A stretch of 64,000 bases of DNA from the NCBI GenBank assembly GCA_037133495.1, contig JBAXOA010000006.1, forward strand, positions 1 through 64,000, read 5' to 3'. A model generated the notes under the pieces. It ran no database searches. It was given only the letters and a program-made list of their open reading frames with translations, and was not told where the DNA came from. Numbering within the stretch: position 1 is the first letter of the stretch; the number at the start of each line of letters is the position of its first letter. Both the position numbers and the translations under genes were made by a program. Shown here in pieces: positions 53,621 through 62,892 of this stretch. The DNA is from JAAFHB01 sp037133495. Lineage in GTDB: Bacteria; Bacteroidota; Bacteroidia; Bacteroidales; Prolixibacteraceae.

Positions 53621-54381
53621 GCACAATACGAATCATAACAGGTTTAACAATGATCCTGAAAATGCTGTCGCGGCGAAGGATTATTCTCATTTCACTGATC
53701 GTGATACCTGTTGTTTTTCTCACGATAGTTGAATTAACTGCACCGACAAGGATTATCCCATTCCGGCTTGCATCACTCGACTTTAAACTATTTATCAGGG
53801 AAAGCCTGAAGGAAATTGCCCTTGTTTTTTTTGCCGTCACATCTTCGGGCTTCCTGGTATCATTACTTGCTCTCAATCTTATTCAGATTGAAAGTGATGT
53901 AAATCGTCGGTTGGTCATCTGTGGATACCACCCTTTTGAAATCCTGCTTTCAAACCTGCTCGCCCTGCTACTGATGATTCTGTCGATCGCTGTTTATATC
54001 GGTTTGCTTACCAACTCGTTCGTTCCGATAAGTCATCTTGCGGCATTTATTTTCGGCCTGATGTTAATAGGGTTCGTTTATGGTTGCTATGGACTGGCTA
54101 TTGGAAGCCTCATTAAAGGTAAACTGGAGGGCGTATTTTTCATAGTTATGCTCGCCAATATTGATTCCGGCTGGCTTCAAAATCCCATGTATTATGCTGA
54201 AGCACACAATAATGTCATCATACGCTACCTCCCCGCATACTTTCCCTCCCAATCTGCAATTATTGCTGCCTTTACTGATTATTCCGGCACTAACGCCAGA
54301 TTTTTCAGCATCTTGTATGGATCGTTTTTTCTAATACTCTCATTACTTATCTTTTATAACAAAATGCGAATTAAAAAATGA
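53617..54381 (+). CDS. ABC transporter permease (ABC-2-like)
   Basis: A 254-aa protein with six hydrophobic segments, the first from about residue 25 and the last ending near 250. It carries no recognisable catalytic motif. Being 4 nt overlapped with the ATPase gene on one side and with the Lgt-like fusion gene on the other, it is best read as the membrane part of the same transporter. Two copies, or a homodimer, would be needed for a full transporter. Confidence 0.75.
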   Translation: MSTIRIITGLTMILKMLSRRRIILISLIVIPVVFLTIVELTAPTRIIPFRLASLDFKLFIRESLKEIALVFFAVTSSGFLVSLLALNLIQIESDVNRRLVICGYHPFEILLSNLLALLLMILSIAVYIGLLTNSFVPISHLAAFIFGLMLIGFVYGCYGLAIGSLIKGKLEGVFFIVMLANIDSGWLQNPMYYAEAHNNVIIRYLPAYFPSQSAIIAAFTDYSGTNARFFSILYGSFFLILSLLIFYNKMRIKK

Positions 54382-56252
54382 AACAGACTAATCAATTTTC
54401 AGGAAAATTCCTCTATGCAATTACCTTTCTCATCGTAATACCGGCCGGGTTATGGTTTTGGGCAAAGTTCACTGAGCAGATCGTTCAATTACCAAATATT
54501 GAATCAAAGATCGCGGGAGGGATATTGATTGTTTTTGGGGGATTACTAATGATTTGGGGAATGTTTGCACTAAAACACTACGGCAAAGGAATGCCAATGA
54601 ATGCTTATCCTCCTCCTGTTTTAGTAACCCAAGGACCTTACCGGTTATTTCGCCATCCAATCTATTGGGGCTTTGGATTGGCGATGATTGGCTTCTTTAT
54701 TTTTACAGGCTCAGCAAGTGGTATTTGGCTGGTGACTCCTTTAACAATTTTAGGAATGGCAGCACTGGTTCTGGGTTATGAGGAGATAGAATTGAAAAAG
54801 CGGTTTCCTGATCTGTCAATCAGAACATTACTGGATTATCCCGAAAACAGGGCTGAGTCACCTGATCTGAGAGATCGCTTAACATCGTTATTTTGGGTGA
54901 GTTCCTATTTGATTATCAGTAATTTCGTGCTTGAAAAATTAAATGGAGCAGCACCTCCGTTATTCGGAGAACCACTTCAAATGATTCCCGGTTTGGAAAA
55001 TTCTTATTTGCCATTTTTAAGTGTGATTTTTTTTATATCAATCCCGTTTATACTGAAAGGGAAAGACACCCTTCGGACATGGGAAGTTTCGGGATTTATT
55101 GCTTTGACTTATTCTGTTTTTATAGCACTATTGTATCCTTCTGTGGGTGTACAATACCAGTCAACCAAAGAATTGGGGTTCTTTGCCGTTCCGATTTTCC
55201 TGATATTTATTTCACTTAAGTCAATGTTCCGGAGCTCTGGAATTACGAGAGTTTCTTTCACTTTTATTGCATTATTTCTCGTTGTCATTCAATTAATTAA
55301 CAGTCGTTCAGCCATACTTGATATGACGGGTTCAATTCTGATATTTTTCCTTTCAGCCTATTCCGGCAGCATCTGGATTTTCCTTAAGAACTCCGCTGAA
55401 AGAATAGCCAATTCATGGAAGGAATGGGTATTCTGGAAAGTCAGAGTGATTAATCATGGATTCTATGTTGGATTCGGTTCATTTTTAGGCATCTTTCTGG
55501 CCGGCATCTTAGCGGGTAAAGTATATGCGTTGGCACTTCTGATTTTCACCATTATTTCTCTCGTGTTTTCGGCACTTTGGGCGCAAGTCATTGAAGGCTC
55601 AGCCAAATTAAAAAGGCCTTTTGGATATTATGGAGCCTTGGTCGGAATTCCGTTTGGAAGTGTTGTTGTCTGGGCAATGGGACTTAATGTCTGGGTTGTC
55701 ATCGGAGTCGCATCAGTCGTTATGCCTTGGGTTCAGGCTATTGGACGATTGCGATGCCTCGTGAATGGCTGCTGTCATGGACGTAAAAGTGATAATCCAC
55801 TCATTGGAATCCGGTATTTACATCCGCGGTCCAGGGTATGCAACATCTCCGGGTTGAAAGGAGAGCTGATTCATCCCACTCAACTTTATGCAATTTTATG
55901 GCTCTCAGGGGTTGGCATTTTTTTGCTCACACTTTGGAATCATGCTTGCTCATCCACCTTTATTTTTGGTTTGTATCTGATACTGACAAGCCTGGGTCGT
56001 TTTGTAGAGGAGGCTTACCGGGGTGAGGTGCAAACGCCAATCTTAAGCGGGTTACACCTGTATCAGTGGACTGCTATTATTTCGGTTATCACTGGTATTC
56101 TGATGACAGTCATTCAGATAGAACCTGCTGTTTTATATCCGGGATTTAGCTGGGATGCCTTTTTTGCAGCATCTGTTTGTGGGTTATTTACATTTTTTGC
56201 CATGGGGGTAGATTTTCCATACTCGAATGTCCGGTTTTCAAGATTGGTATAA
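54378..56252 (+). CDS. Membrane fusion protein: isoprenylcysteine-methyltransferase-like plus Lgt-like domain
   Basis: A 624-aa polytopic membrane protein. The first 150 residues match the ICMT/PEMT type of membrane methyltransferase: TQGPYRLFRHPIYWGFGLAMIG, then GYEEIELKKRFPD. Hydrophobic segments fill the middle (about 170-400). The end resembles prolipoprotein diacylglyceryl transferase: AIGRLRCLVNGCCHGRKSD, then GELIHPTQLYAILW, and GLYLILTSLGRFVEEAYRG. The Lgt core asparagine context (NG.xxG) is kept but with NGCCHG, as in Lgt paralogues of unknown role. A true Lgt is presumably elsewhere. It is co-transcribed with the ABC genes (4-nt overlap). Confidence 0.7.
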   Translation: MKQTNQFSGKFLYAITFLIVIPAGLWFWAKFTEQIVQLPNIESKIAGGILIVFGGLLMIWGMFALKHYGKGMPMNAYPPPVLVTQGPYRLFRHPIYWGFGLAMIGFFIFTGSASGIWLVTPLTILGMAALVLGYEEIELKKRFPDLSIRTLLDYPENRAESPDLRDRLTSLFWVSSYLIISNFVLEKLNGAAPPLFGEPLQMIPGLENSYLPFLSVIFFISIPFILKGKDTLRTWEVSGFIALTYSVFIALLYPSVGVQYQSTKELGFFAVPIFLIFISLKSMFRSSGITRVSFTFIALFLVVIQLINSRSAILDMTGSILIFFLSAYSGSIWIFLKNSAERIANSWKEWVFWKVRVINHGFYVGFGSFLGIFLAGILAGKVYALALLIFTIISLVFSALWAQVIEGSAKLKRPFGYYGALVGIPFGSVVVWAMGLNVWVVIGVASVVMPWVQAIGRLRCLVNGCCHGRKSDNPLIGIRYLHPRSRVCNISGLKGELIHPTQLYAILWLSGVGIFLLTLWNHACSSTFIFGLYLILTSLGRFVEEAYRGEVQTPILSGLHLYQWTAIISVITGILMTVIQIEPAVLYPGFSWDAFFAASVCGLFTFFAMGVDFPYSNVRFSRLV

Positions 56253-56263
56253 ATCAATAAAGG

Positions 56264-57397
56264 ATGGACATTAAATTCCCAGTGATTAATTTCTCTCTTT
56301 TTGAATTCACAAGAAGATTAATGAGTAGCGGCGGAATCTCACCTAAGGGAGTGTTTCTGATCCTTGTTTATTATCTTCAAATCATTCCAACGCTTCCTCT
56401 GGCTTTTTTACAGTTTCTTATTTACAGACAACGGATAACGAAAACCTGCATTTTAAAAGATCCTGTTTTTATTTTAGGCCACTACCGAAGCGGCACCTCT
56501 TATCTGCAGAAATTATTAACCAGCGACAAGCGTTTTGGCTGTTTAACGAACTATGATACCTTGTTTCCAAATACAAATCTTCTGTTTGGGAAGAGGATGC
56601 AACCCGTATTTCAAAGCCTGATCAAGATTTTTAAAATAAAAAATCCATTCTTTAATAACAGCGTCCTCCTCCTTTCAGATGTAGCAGAAGAAGATGATTT
56701 TCTGATGAACAAGGGCTCAGCTTATTCGGCATACTGGGGGTTAATCTTCCCCAAACGTTGGCGTGAATGGCTGAATCATTCCTTACAATTTGTGAACCGA
56801 CAATATTATGATGGCTGGGAAAGGGATTACCTCTTTACACTTAAATATGCTACTTTTAAGAATAAAGGGAAGGCACTTGTTTTAAAGAGTCCGCCAAACA
56901 CGGCACGAATCAAGGTGTTGTTGCAGCTGTTTCCAAAAGCGAAATTCATTTATCTCTACCGTAATCCTTACCACCTCTATTTTTCAATCAGAAGTATGTG
57001 GAAGAAAACCATTCTTCGCTACTACAGTGTACAGAAAATATCGGATAAGGAACTTGATGAGATTATTTTTGAGCATTTTATATATCTTACGGAGCAGTAC
57101 GAAAAAGAAAAGTTACATATTCCAGATGGAAACCTGATTGAAATATCCTACGAAGAATTGAAAGAGGATTCATTTAACACATTAAGGATTATATATTCCA
57201 AAATCAACCTTCCTGATTTTGAGTTGACAGCCAATGAATTATTGCTGAAGATTGAATCTGAAAGTGACTATCAGAATTTTCAATATCAGTTTGGAGACAA
57301 TTCATTTAAAAAAATAGAAGAGAGATGGGGAAGATATATCAACCAATGGAATTATAAATCCCCGGTAGGAGAAACGACGGAAGCTGGAAGTCAATAA
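56264..57397 (+). CDS. PAPS-dependent sulfotransferase family protein
   Basis: A 377-aa enzyme that should move sulfate from PAPS to a hydroxyl or amine. The 5'-phosphosulfate loop ILGHYRSGTSYLQKLL is at about residues 70-85, and the 3'-phosphate region is KFIYLYRNPYHLYFSIRS. An N-terminal hydrophobic stretch (about residues 29-55) suggests membrane association. The gene follows the Lgt-like fusion by 11 nt and converges on the APS kinase gene (37-nt gap). The acceptor is unknown; a lipid or glycolipid is a reasonable guess. Confidence 0.85.
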   Translation: MDIKFPVINFSLFEFTRRLMSSGGISPKGVFLILVYYLQIIPTLPLAFLQFLIYRQRITKTCILKDPVFILGHYRSGTSYLQKLLTSDKRFGCLTNYDTLFPNTNLLFGKRMQPVFQSLIKIFKIKNPFFNNSVLLLSDVAEEDDFLMNKGSAYSAYWGLIFPKRWREWLNHSLQFVNRQYYDGWERDYLFTLKYATFKNKGKALVLKSPPNTARIKVLLQLFPKAKFIYLYRNPYHLYFSIRSMWKKTILRYYSVQKISDKELDEIIFEHFIYLTEQYEKEKLHIPDGNLIEISYEELKEDSFNTLRIIYSKINLPDFELTANELLLKIESESDYQNFQYQFGDNSFKKIEERWGRYINQWNYKSPVGETTEAGSQ

Positions 57398-57434
57398 CAG
57401 AGAAATTGACGACTTTCAGTGGAGAGTTTTTTTT

Positions 57435-58043
57435 TTAGATTAAATTCCCGGAGGAGATGAAATTAATAATTTGGAAAACTGACTCTTCAGGACTTTGATT
57501 ATCTGTAGAAACTCTTAGTTGCGGATTCAAAGGCTCTTCATACGGGCTGCTGACTCCCGTGAAATCTTTTAACTCACCATTTAGAGCTTTCATATACAGT
57601 CCTTTAGTGTCTCTCTTCATACAAATCTCTAATGGCGCGTCCACAAAAATTTCCACAAAGCAGTCTTTGCCAATAATCTCTTTTGCTGTTTCCCGGTCTT
57701 TTCTGAAAGGAGCGATAAAGGCTGTTATTACAACTACACCGGCATCATTTAGTAACCTGGCAATTTCGGCCACTCTGCGGATATTTTCAGTTCTTCCTTC
57801 GGGTGAAAAATCTAAATCGCGGTTGATGCTCATCCTTGTGTTATCACCATCCAGAATCAAGGTGCGGATACCTGCTTTGAATAACCTTACTTCCAAAATC
57901 CGTGCAATAGTTGATTTCCCGGACCCCGAAAGACCGGTGAGCCAAATCACAAAAGCTTTTTGCCGGTTAAGAGCCTCCTTCTGCTCCCTGGTGACCAGAA
58001 AAGATTCTGGTGCAAGGTTATGTTTAGATAAAAACTTTGTCAT
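57435..58043 (-). CDS. cysC: Adenylylsulfate kinase (APS kinase) CysC
   Basis: Phosphorylates adenosine 5'-phosphosulfate to PAPS, the donor used by the convergent sulfotransferase. The 202-aa protein has Walker A G37-LSGSGKST-45 (WLTGLSGSGKST), LILDGDNTRMSINRDLDFSPEGR and KDCFVEIFVDAPLEICMKRD, the full family set. It is a stand-alone kinase, not fused to a sulfurylase, and no cysD/cysN lies beside it. Its neighbour suggests a role in making sulfated molecules as opposed to cysteine synthesis. Confidence 0.95.
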   Translation of the reverse strand: MTKFLSKHNLAPESFLVTREQKEALNRQKAFVIWLTGLSGSGKSTIARILEVRLFKAGIRTLILDGDNTRMSINRDLDFSPEGRTENIRRVAEIARLLNDAGVVVITAFIAPFRKDRETAKEIIGKDCFVEIFVDAPLEICMKRDTKGLYMKALNGELKDFTGVSSPYEEPLNPQLRVSTDNQSPEESVFQIINFISSGNLI

Positions 58044-58303
58044 AAATGAAAATTCAATTGCAAAATATCATAAATATAAAGGTAAATAAAACCTGAAAAG
58101 AATTCTGAAAGTAATCATGTCGGATTCAATAATACTGTAATTTACTTCTCATTCTATTCTTATCGAATCAATTATTAAACACCACAAGGTAAATCTAAAT
58201 TAAATCGCATTATTTTTACCTTGTTAGTTTAAAACTTAAAATGAGAATATTACTTTTATCCTTTCAGAGCAAATTAATCTTAAACAACAAATAATTGAAA
58301 ATT

Positions 58304-59212
58304 ATGCAAAACAGACGAGAATTCTTGAAAATTTCAGCTGCGGGATCAGCCGGTATGATGTTATTCGGCGCGGCTGGATGCAAATCGGGTGCTGCAACTG
58401 ACCGGAAGAGTTATGGTATTGGTATTCAGCTGTATTCTCTTCGTGATGCCATGGCTGCCGATGTTCTGGGAACCTTAAAGAAAGTTTCTGACATTGGTTA
58501 TAAAAATCTGGAACTGGCAGGATATGCCGAAGGTAAATTTTACGGTTATTCCGCTGCTGAATTCAAAAAGATAGTCAGTGACTTAGGTATGGTTTCTCTA
58601 AGCAGCCATACTCAGGTTGAATCGGCCGGCATCACAATGGATAAAGCAAAATTGATGGCTGATGTACATGCCGAGCTTGGCGTAAAATATTGTATAAAGC
58701 CTTGGGTTGAAGAAGTTGACCGCAATATTGACCAATATAAGAAGATGATTGTCGACGTTAATGAAGTCGGTAAAATTATGAAAAGTGTCGGAATCCAGTT
58801 TGGATACCACAATCATAACTTCGATTTCAAAAATATCGATGGAATAGTTCCTTACTACGATATATTTATGAAGGAAATGGATCCAAACTTAGTTACGATG
58901 GAATTGGATCTATTTTGGGCTTCTAAAGCAGGTCAGGATCCGGTAGCTATGTTTAACAAGTATCCGGGCAGATTCCAGCTCCTCCACTTGAAGGACATGC
59001 TTACCAATCAGCCGCCATTCTTTGATGTGATTAAAGATGATATTTGCAGCGTTGGTGCAGGAGTTATCGATTTCAAAAGAATTTTGGCTGCCAAAGATGT
59101 CGCCGGAGCGAAATATATCATTGTTGAAGATGATAATCAAGGCAACGGAAAACCATTTGAAGGAATTGAAACAAGTATTAAGAATCTTACAACAAAGATT
59201 TTGAAAAAATAA
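58304..59212 (+). CDS. Tat-exported sugar phosphate isomerase/epimerase-like TIM barrel
   Basis: A 302-aa protein. The N-terminus MQNRREFLKISAAGSAG is a Tat signal (RR-x-FLK), and C26 (FGAAGC) could make it a lipoprotein. The TIM-barrel part begins GIGIQLYSLRDAM and includes GIQFGYHNHNFDF and LLHLKDM, as in xylose-isomerase-like / IolE-type sugar epimerases. ATG 58304 is preferred over a TTG at 58295, as it starts the twin-arginine signal closest. It precedes a strong hairpin (59273-59305). Confidence 0.85.
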   Translation: MQNRREFLKISAAGSAGMMLFGAAGCKSGAATDRKSYGIGIQLYSLRDAMAADVLGTLKKVSDIGYKNLELAGYAEGKFYGYSAAEFKKIVSDLGMVSLSSHTQVESAGITMDKAKLMADVHAELGVKYCIKPWVEEVDRNIDQYKKMIVDVNEVGKIMKSVGIQFGYHNHNFDFKNIDGIVPYYDIFMKEMDPNLVTMELDLFWASKAGQDPVAMFNKYPGRFQLLHLKDMLTNQPPFFDVIKDDICSVGAGVIDFKRILAAKDVAGAKYIIVEDDNQGNGKPFEGIETSIKNLTTKILKK

Positions 59213-59272
59213 AGGGAGCGGAATTTAAACACTACCTGTTTTATTCATTGCATCAGAATCAGATTACCTTAT

Positions 59273-59305
59273 TTAAGGGTTCAGATCACAGGTCTGAACC
59301 CTTAA
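59273..59305 (+). terminator. Perfect 13-bp hairpin terminator after the Tat-exported epimerase
   Basis: Arms at 59273-59285 and 59293-59305 (TTAAGGGTTCAGA / TCTGAACCCTTAA) with a 7-nt loop, followed by an AT-rich run. It separates the two epimerase-like genes, so they probably are not one transcript. Confidence 0.6.
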
Positions 59306-59431
59306 TTATATTATTAAAATCGAAAAGAGATTCAAAAGTAAGTTTGTTTGTGATTGTTAATTTAACTTTTAAGCTCCTTTGGATACCGCAAATTTTGACT
59401 GTATTGGAATCAATTGTAAAGATAAAATGAG

Positions 59432-60304
59432 ATGACATCTTTTAAATATGGGGCGCACCAGTTCCTATGGGTTGAGCATTGGTCCGATGGATGCATGTAT
59501 ATGCTGGATCAGGTTCACGAACTGGGTTTGGATAATTTCGAGATATCACTTGGGGATGACATTTTTTTCGATCCCGCACCTGTTCGTGAAAAATCCAGAT
59601 CGCTTGGGCTTGAACTGACTGTTGGTCCAGGTAATATATGGCCAATGGAATGTGATATTTCCTCGCCTGTCGTGAAAAATCAGCAACTTGGGATAGCGTG
59701 GCACCGTCGCATTATTGAACGGACTGCAGAGCTTGGCGCCGTTGCTTATTGTGGTGCGATGTACGGTCATCCTGGTAATATATTGCGGCAGCCACGGCAA
59801 TATGATGAATTAGATCGGGTGGCACAAAACTTGTTTATTTTGGCTGAATTTGCTGAAGGCTTAAATGTGAAACTTGTAATTGAACCCATGAGCCATTTCC
59901 GGACGCATCTTCTGCACACAGGACAGGAAGCTTTTGATCTGTTCACTAAGGTAAGCCACCCAAACCTGTATATCAACCTCGACACTTACCACATGGTTAC
60001 TGAAGAACGCGATTACGCTCAGGCTATAAAAATTTGTGGTGCTGCTTTATGGGGTATACATGCCTGTGAAAGCGATCGGGGCATTCCCGGTGGCGGACTG
60101 GTTCCATGGACTGATGTTTTTCAGGCTCTGGCTGATGTGTGTCCAAATGCGCGCATACTGATGGAAACTTACAATACAGGAGGTCAGGGCTTTGGCTATG
60201 AGCGGGGCATATTTAAAGATGTGTGCCCGGATGCGCAGAATTTTGTAAGGAATGGACTTTATTTTCTGAAACAAAAAACTGCTGAAATTCTGCATAATAC
60301 TTAA
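59432..60304 (+). CDS. Sugar phosphate isomerase/epimerase (xylose isomerase-like TIM barrel)
   Basis: A 290-aa cytoplasmic TIM barrel without a signal peptide. The four metal-binding positions of ketose 3-epimerases are visible: E151 (VIEPMSHF), D184 (INLDTYHM), H210 (GIHACESDRG) and E245 (LMETYNTG). The HACESDRGIPG motif is typical of D-tagatose/D-psicose 3-epimerase relatives. It lies 219 nt beyond the first TIM-barrel gene. The exact sugar substrate is unknown. Confidence 0.9.
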   Translation: MTSFKYGAHQFLWVEHWSDGCMYMLDQVHELGLDNFEISLGDDIFFDPAPVREKSRSLGLELTVGPGNIWPMECDISSPVVKNQQLGIAWHRRIIERTAELGAVAYCGAMYGHPGNILRQPRQYDELDRVAQNLFILAEFAEGLNVKLVIEPMSHFRTHLLHTGQEAFDLFTKVSHPNLYINLDTYHMVTEERDYAQAIKICGAALWGIHACESDRGIPGGGLVPWTDVFQALADVCPNARILMETYNTGGQGFGYERGIFKDVCPDAQNFVRNGLYFLKQKTAEILHNT

Positions 60305-60351
60305 CTGAAATACTAATATGCTATCTGGCAAGTAAATAGCAGGCATGCTGA

Positions 60352-61662
60352 TTAAAACCGAAATTGAATCCTGCAAGTCATTACGTTATCATTGACATCT
60401 GATGTGAATCCTTTTAATAGGGTATGTTCATTCCAGACACAGGCATAGTATAAAACAAGTTTGATATTTTCAGACAAATAATTGATATAGCCAAAGCCCA
60501 GAGTGTTGTATTTAATATTGGCACTGGTTAATGTCGAACCCGAGGCGCCGATCTCCGTTCCCTTAACGCACGTATTGGGATCATACCAGTCGTATTTAAC
60601 CACAATCTGATGTTTGACTGAAAACAAACTCTGAACATAATACAAATAAGCTCCGTTGAATTTTCGGATATTGAATCCGTCTGTGCCAGTCATCAACGCA
60701 ACAGGTGTCTCACTGCTTGAATTTGTTGCCGACTGTTGACCGGCAACAAATTCTGCCCTGAATTCCGAAAACCCGATTCTGTTCTTAATTTTCAACTGTA
60801 CATCGGCTTCGTAATACTGTCTGGGCGATTTGCCGTTTAAGTTGGTGGCACTCGAATCCAATAAAGTTGTTTTAATTCCGTTTGTGGTGCCGGTATAATA
60901 CTTGTACCTGGTGTTTTGCAACAATCCGCCTTGCAAAGTGGAAGCACCAAAAGCACAGGTGACATTCTTAGAAAACCGGACAGGTCTTAATGATATTCTG
61001 GCAATCAGATCTTTGTAATTGTCATAGTCGCCTGTGGCATTGATCCCCTGACCATTAAATAATCCAACATCTATTTTTACCTTATTAAACGTCCCGATAT
61101 TTTTTCTTGGATCAAAACTAATCATGGCACCCAGGTCACGTTCGCTTTTCATTAAAATCTGTGACATTCTTCCTCGTTCAGGAGACTCTCTGTCGCTGCT
61201 GCTGTAGTTGATTTCATAGCCAAACGGACGTGCGAACATACCAGTACTAAAAGAAAATAATTTGTACTTATTCTCAAAAATACGACCCCAGACATCCCTC
61301 ACGGTAAAGCTTCTTTCGTTCGCATCAAATTGAAAAACAATTTGAATTCCAGGCCCTTTACCTTCTGAAAAGTGAATATAGTCGATCCGCACCCTACTCC
61401 GTTTTAACATAAATCTATTACTGACCTGTGACCCAAAATCACCACCTTCATAACTTTTAATGCCCTTGGCAGAAGCAATCTGAAATTGAGGCTGAATATA
61501 TCCTCCAATTTTCAGATGGTCAAATTTTTTATAGACCCCTAACAAACCCTTGCCTTCATTTTTTGTAGTATCAACCATATCCATTAAAAACTGTGCATAC
61601 ACTTTACTTGACGCAAAGATTAAAACGAGGGCAAAGACCAGGATTATTCTTAGTTTCTTCAC
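60352..61662 (-). CDS. Outer membrane porin, phosphate-selective OprO/OprP-like
   Basis: A 436-aa outer-membrane barrel with signal MKKLRIILVFALVLIFASSKVYA. The pattern IGGYIQPQFQ, then RSRVRIDYIHFSEG and FSTGMFARPFGYEINYSSSDRE, is that of the OprO/OprP porin family in Bacteroidota. It ends with TCRIQFRF, an aromatic C-terminus expected for barrel insertion. Phosphate selectivity is only an annotation convention here. Confidence 0.82.
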   Translation of the reverse strand: MKKLRIILVFALVLIFASSKVYAQFLMDMVDTTKNEGKGLLGVYKKFDHLKIGGYIQPQFQIASAKGIKSYEGGDFGSQVSNRFMLKRSRVRIDYIHFSEGKGPGIQIVFQFDANERSFTVRDVWGRIFENKYKLFSFSTGMFARPFGYEINYSSSDRESPERGRMSQILMKSERDLGAMISFDPRKNIGTFNKVKIDVGLFNGQGINATGDYDNYKDLIARISLRPVRFSKNVTCAFGASTLQGGLLQNTRYKYYTGTTNGIKTTLLDSSATNLNGKSPRQYYEADVQLKIKNRIGFSEFRAEFVAGQQSATNSSSETPVALMTGTDGFNIRKFNGAYLYYVQSLFSVKHQIVVKYDWYDPNTCVKGTEIGASGSTLTSANIKYNTLGFGYINYLSENIKLVLYYACVWNEHTLLKGFTSDVNDNVMTCRIQFRF

Positions 61663-61814
61663 TAAATGAATTTTTATTTTGATAAATAAGGTTAAAGAGT
61701 CAAAAAAGCTGTTGCATTTTTAGGGAAATCAGGACGGTCTTCGGTGCTTATCAAAAAATTTGCAACACCACATTACAGAAATGAGCAGAAATAATAGCAC
61801 AAAGCAGTATTTTG

Positions 61815-61822
61815 CAAATATA
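61815..61822 (-). promoter_or_regulatory. -7 promoter-like box for the porin, within a 389-nt spacer
   Basis: On the minus strand TATATTTG (rc of 61815-61822) fits TAnnTTTG exactly and is followed by C. No clear TTTG was seen at the -33 distance (TTTTC instead), and the implied 5' leader is about 145 nt. The rest of 61663-62051 is AT-rich and holds no gene. Confidence 0.35.
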
Positions 61823-62002
61823 GTAAACGATTGTTTATGAAAAGTAGGTTCATTTATCCTAAATTACTGTAAATTTCTTAAACTAAATGGAATTGCAAGA
61901 TCAGTTATTTAGGTTCTGATTATCTGACTAATATCCGGCCTAAAGAAGCATACCAGATGAGACTGTATTAGAAGGCAGAGGTTGGTATTCTTGTATAATC
62001 TC

Positions 62003-62032
62003 TTGTTTTTTAATTTTAATTTTTTAACTTTG
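62003..62032 (+). promoter_or_regulatory. Bacteroidota-type promoter of the winged-helix/creD cassette
   Basis: TTG at 62003-62005, 19 nt, then TAACTTTG at 62025-62032, a full TAnnTTTG match. It lies 19 nt before ATG 62052. Confidence 0.6.
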
Positions 62033-62051
62033 TATTTCAAAGTACTTTTAA

Positions 62052-62690
62052 ATGAAAACAAACAGAACAAATCCCAATGAAGATCTTCAGACCATTCGTG
62101 AGATCATGGAACGGTCGTCCAAGTTTTTGTCGCTTAGCGGATTATCCGGTATTTTTGCAGGAGTGTGTGCTTTGACAGGCATAGCAATAGCATGGTTTTT
62201 TATTCTGGATTCGGGTCACATTCAACTTGACGCCTTCATGCGCAGTCCGGGAGATTCGTTAATTTCCGGCATCAGGTTTTATCTTGCTCTGGACGCTATG
62301 CTGGTTTTAGGATTTGCGGTTTTTGGGGCAATCTTCTTTTCACACAGAAAAGCCGGAAAGGCCGGTCAACAGTTTTGGAACAATACAACCAAGCGGTTAA
62401 TCGTTCATTTAATGATTCCTTTGGTTTCAGGCGGAATTTTCATACTGATTCTGTTATTTCGGAATAATTTAGAGCTGGTTCCTTCGGTCATGCTGATTTT
62501 TTATGGGTTGTCACTGGTAAATGCCGGGAAGTTTACGCTTGGAGAGATTCATTACCTTGGACTGACACAAATTGTTTTGGGCATTCTTGCTGGAGTTTTT
62601 GTTAGTTATGGTTTTCTTTTTTGGACAATAGGTTTTGGATTGGTTCATATTCTTTACGGTACAGTGATGTATTACAGGCACGAACGGTAG
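62052..62690 (+). CDS. Polytopic membrane protein of unknown function
   Basis: A 212-aa protein with about six hydrophobic segments (for example SGLSGIFAGVCALTGIAIAW, LDAMLVLGFAVFGAIFF, GLTQIVLGILAGVFVSYGFL). The charged N-terminus (EDLQTIREIMERSSKF) is probably cytoplasmic. No family recognised. It sits at the head of a probable operon with a small membrane protein, a winged-helix regulator and creD. The arrangement recurs in Bacteroidota, as far as I recall. Confidence 0.7.
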   Translation: MKTNRTNPNEDLQTIREIMERSSKFLSLSGLSGIFAGVCALTGIAIAWFFILDSGHIQLDAFMRSPGDSLISGIRFYLALDAMLVLGFAVFGAIFFSHRKAGKAGQQFWNNTTKRLIVHLMIPLVSGGIFILILLFRNNLELVPSVMLIFYGLSLVNAGKFTLGEIHYLGLTQIVLGILAGVFVSYGFLFWTIGFGLVHILYGTVMYYRHER

Positions 62691-62892
62691 GTGCATTGTG
62701 ATTGGAGCAGGAAGAAACCAGCAACTCTCATCCTGGAACTTGCAATTTTTCAGTCATACTTGGCGGCAGTGCGAACTCCAAACTGACTGCAAGAAGTTTA
62801 CAATCGCATTGACAAGCAGGGATGCGGAAACCCGAACAGAGCAGGCAAACAAAAAGTGCGGAGTCAGCACTATAATCACGGACAACAAAATC

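Noticed and set aside
54378..56252. Reading the fusion as the cell's main Lgt
   Set aside because: The Lgt core is altered (NGCCHG) and sits in an operon with ABC and sulfotransferase genes. A standard Lgt is expected elsewhere.
62698..62892. GTG-started N-terminal extension of the small membrane protein
   Set aside because: Hydrophilic and unlike the rest. The membrane segment begins just after ATG 62893.
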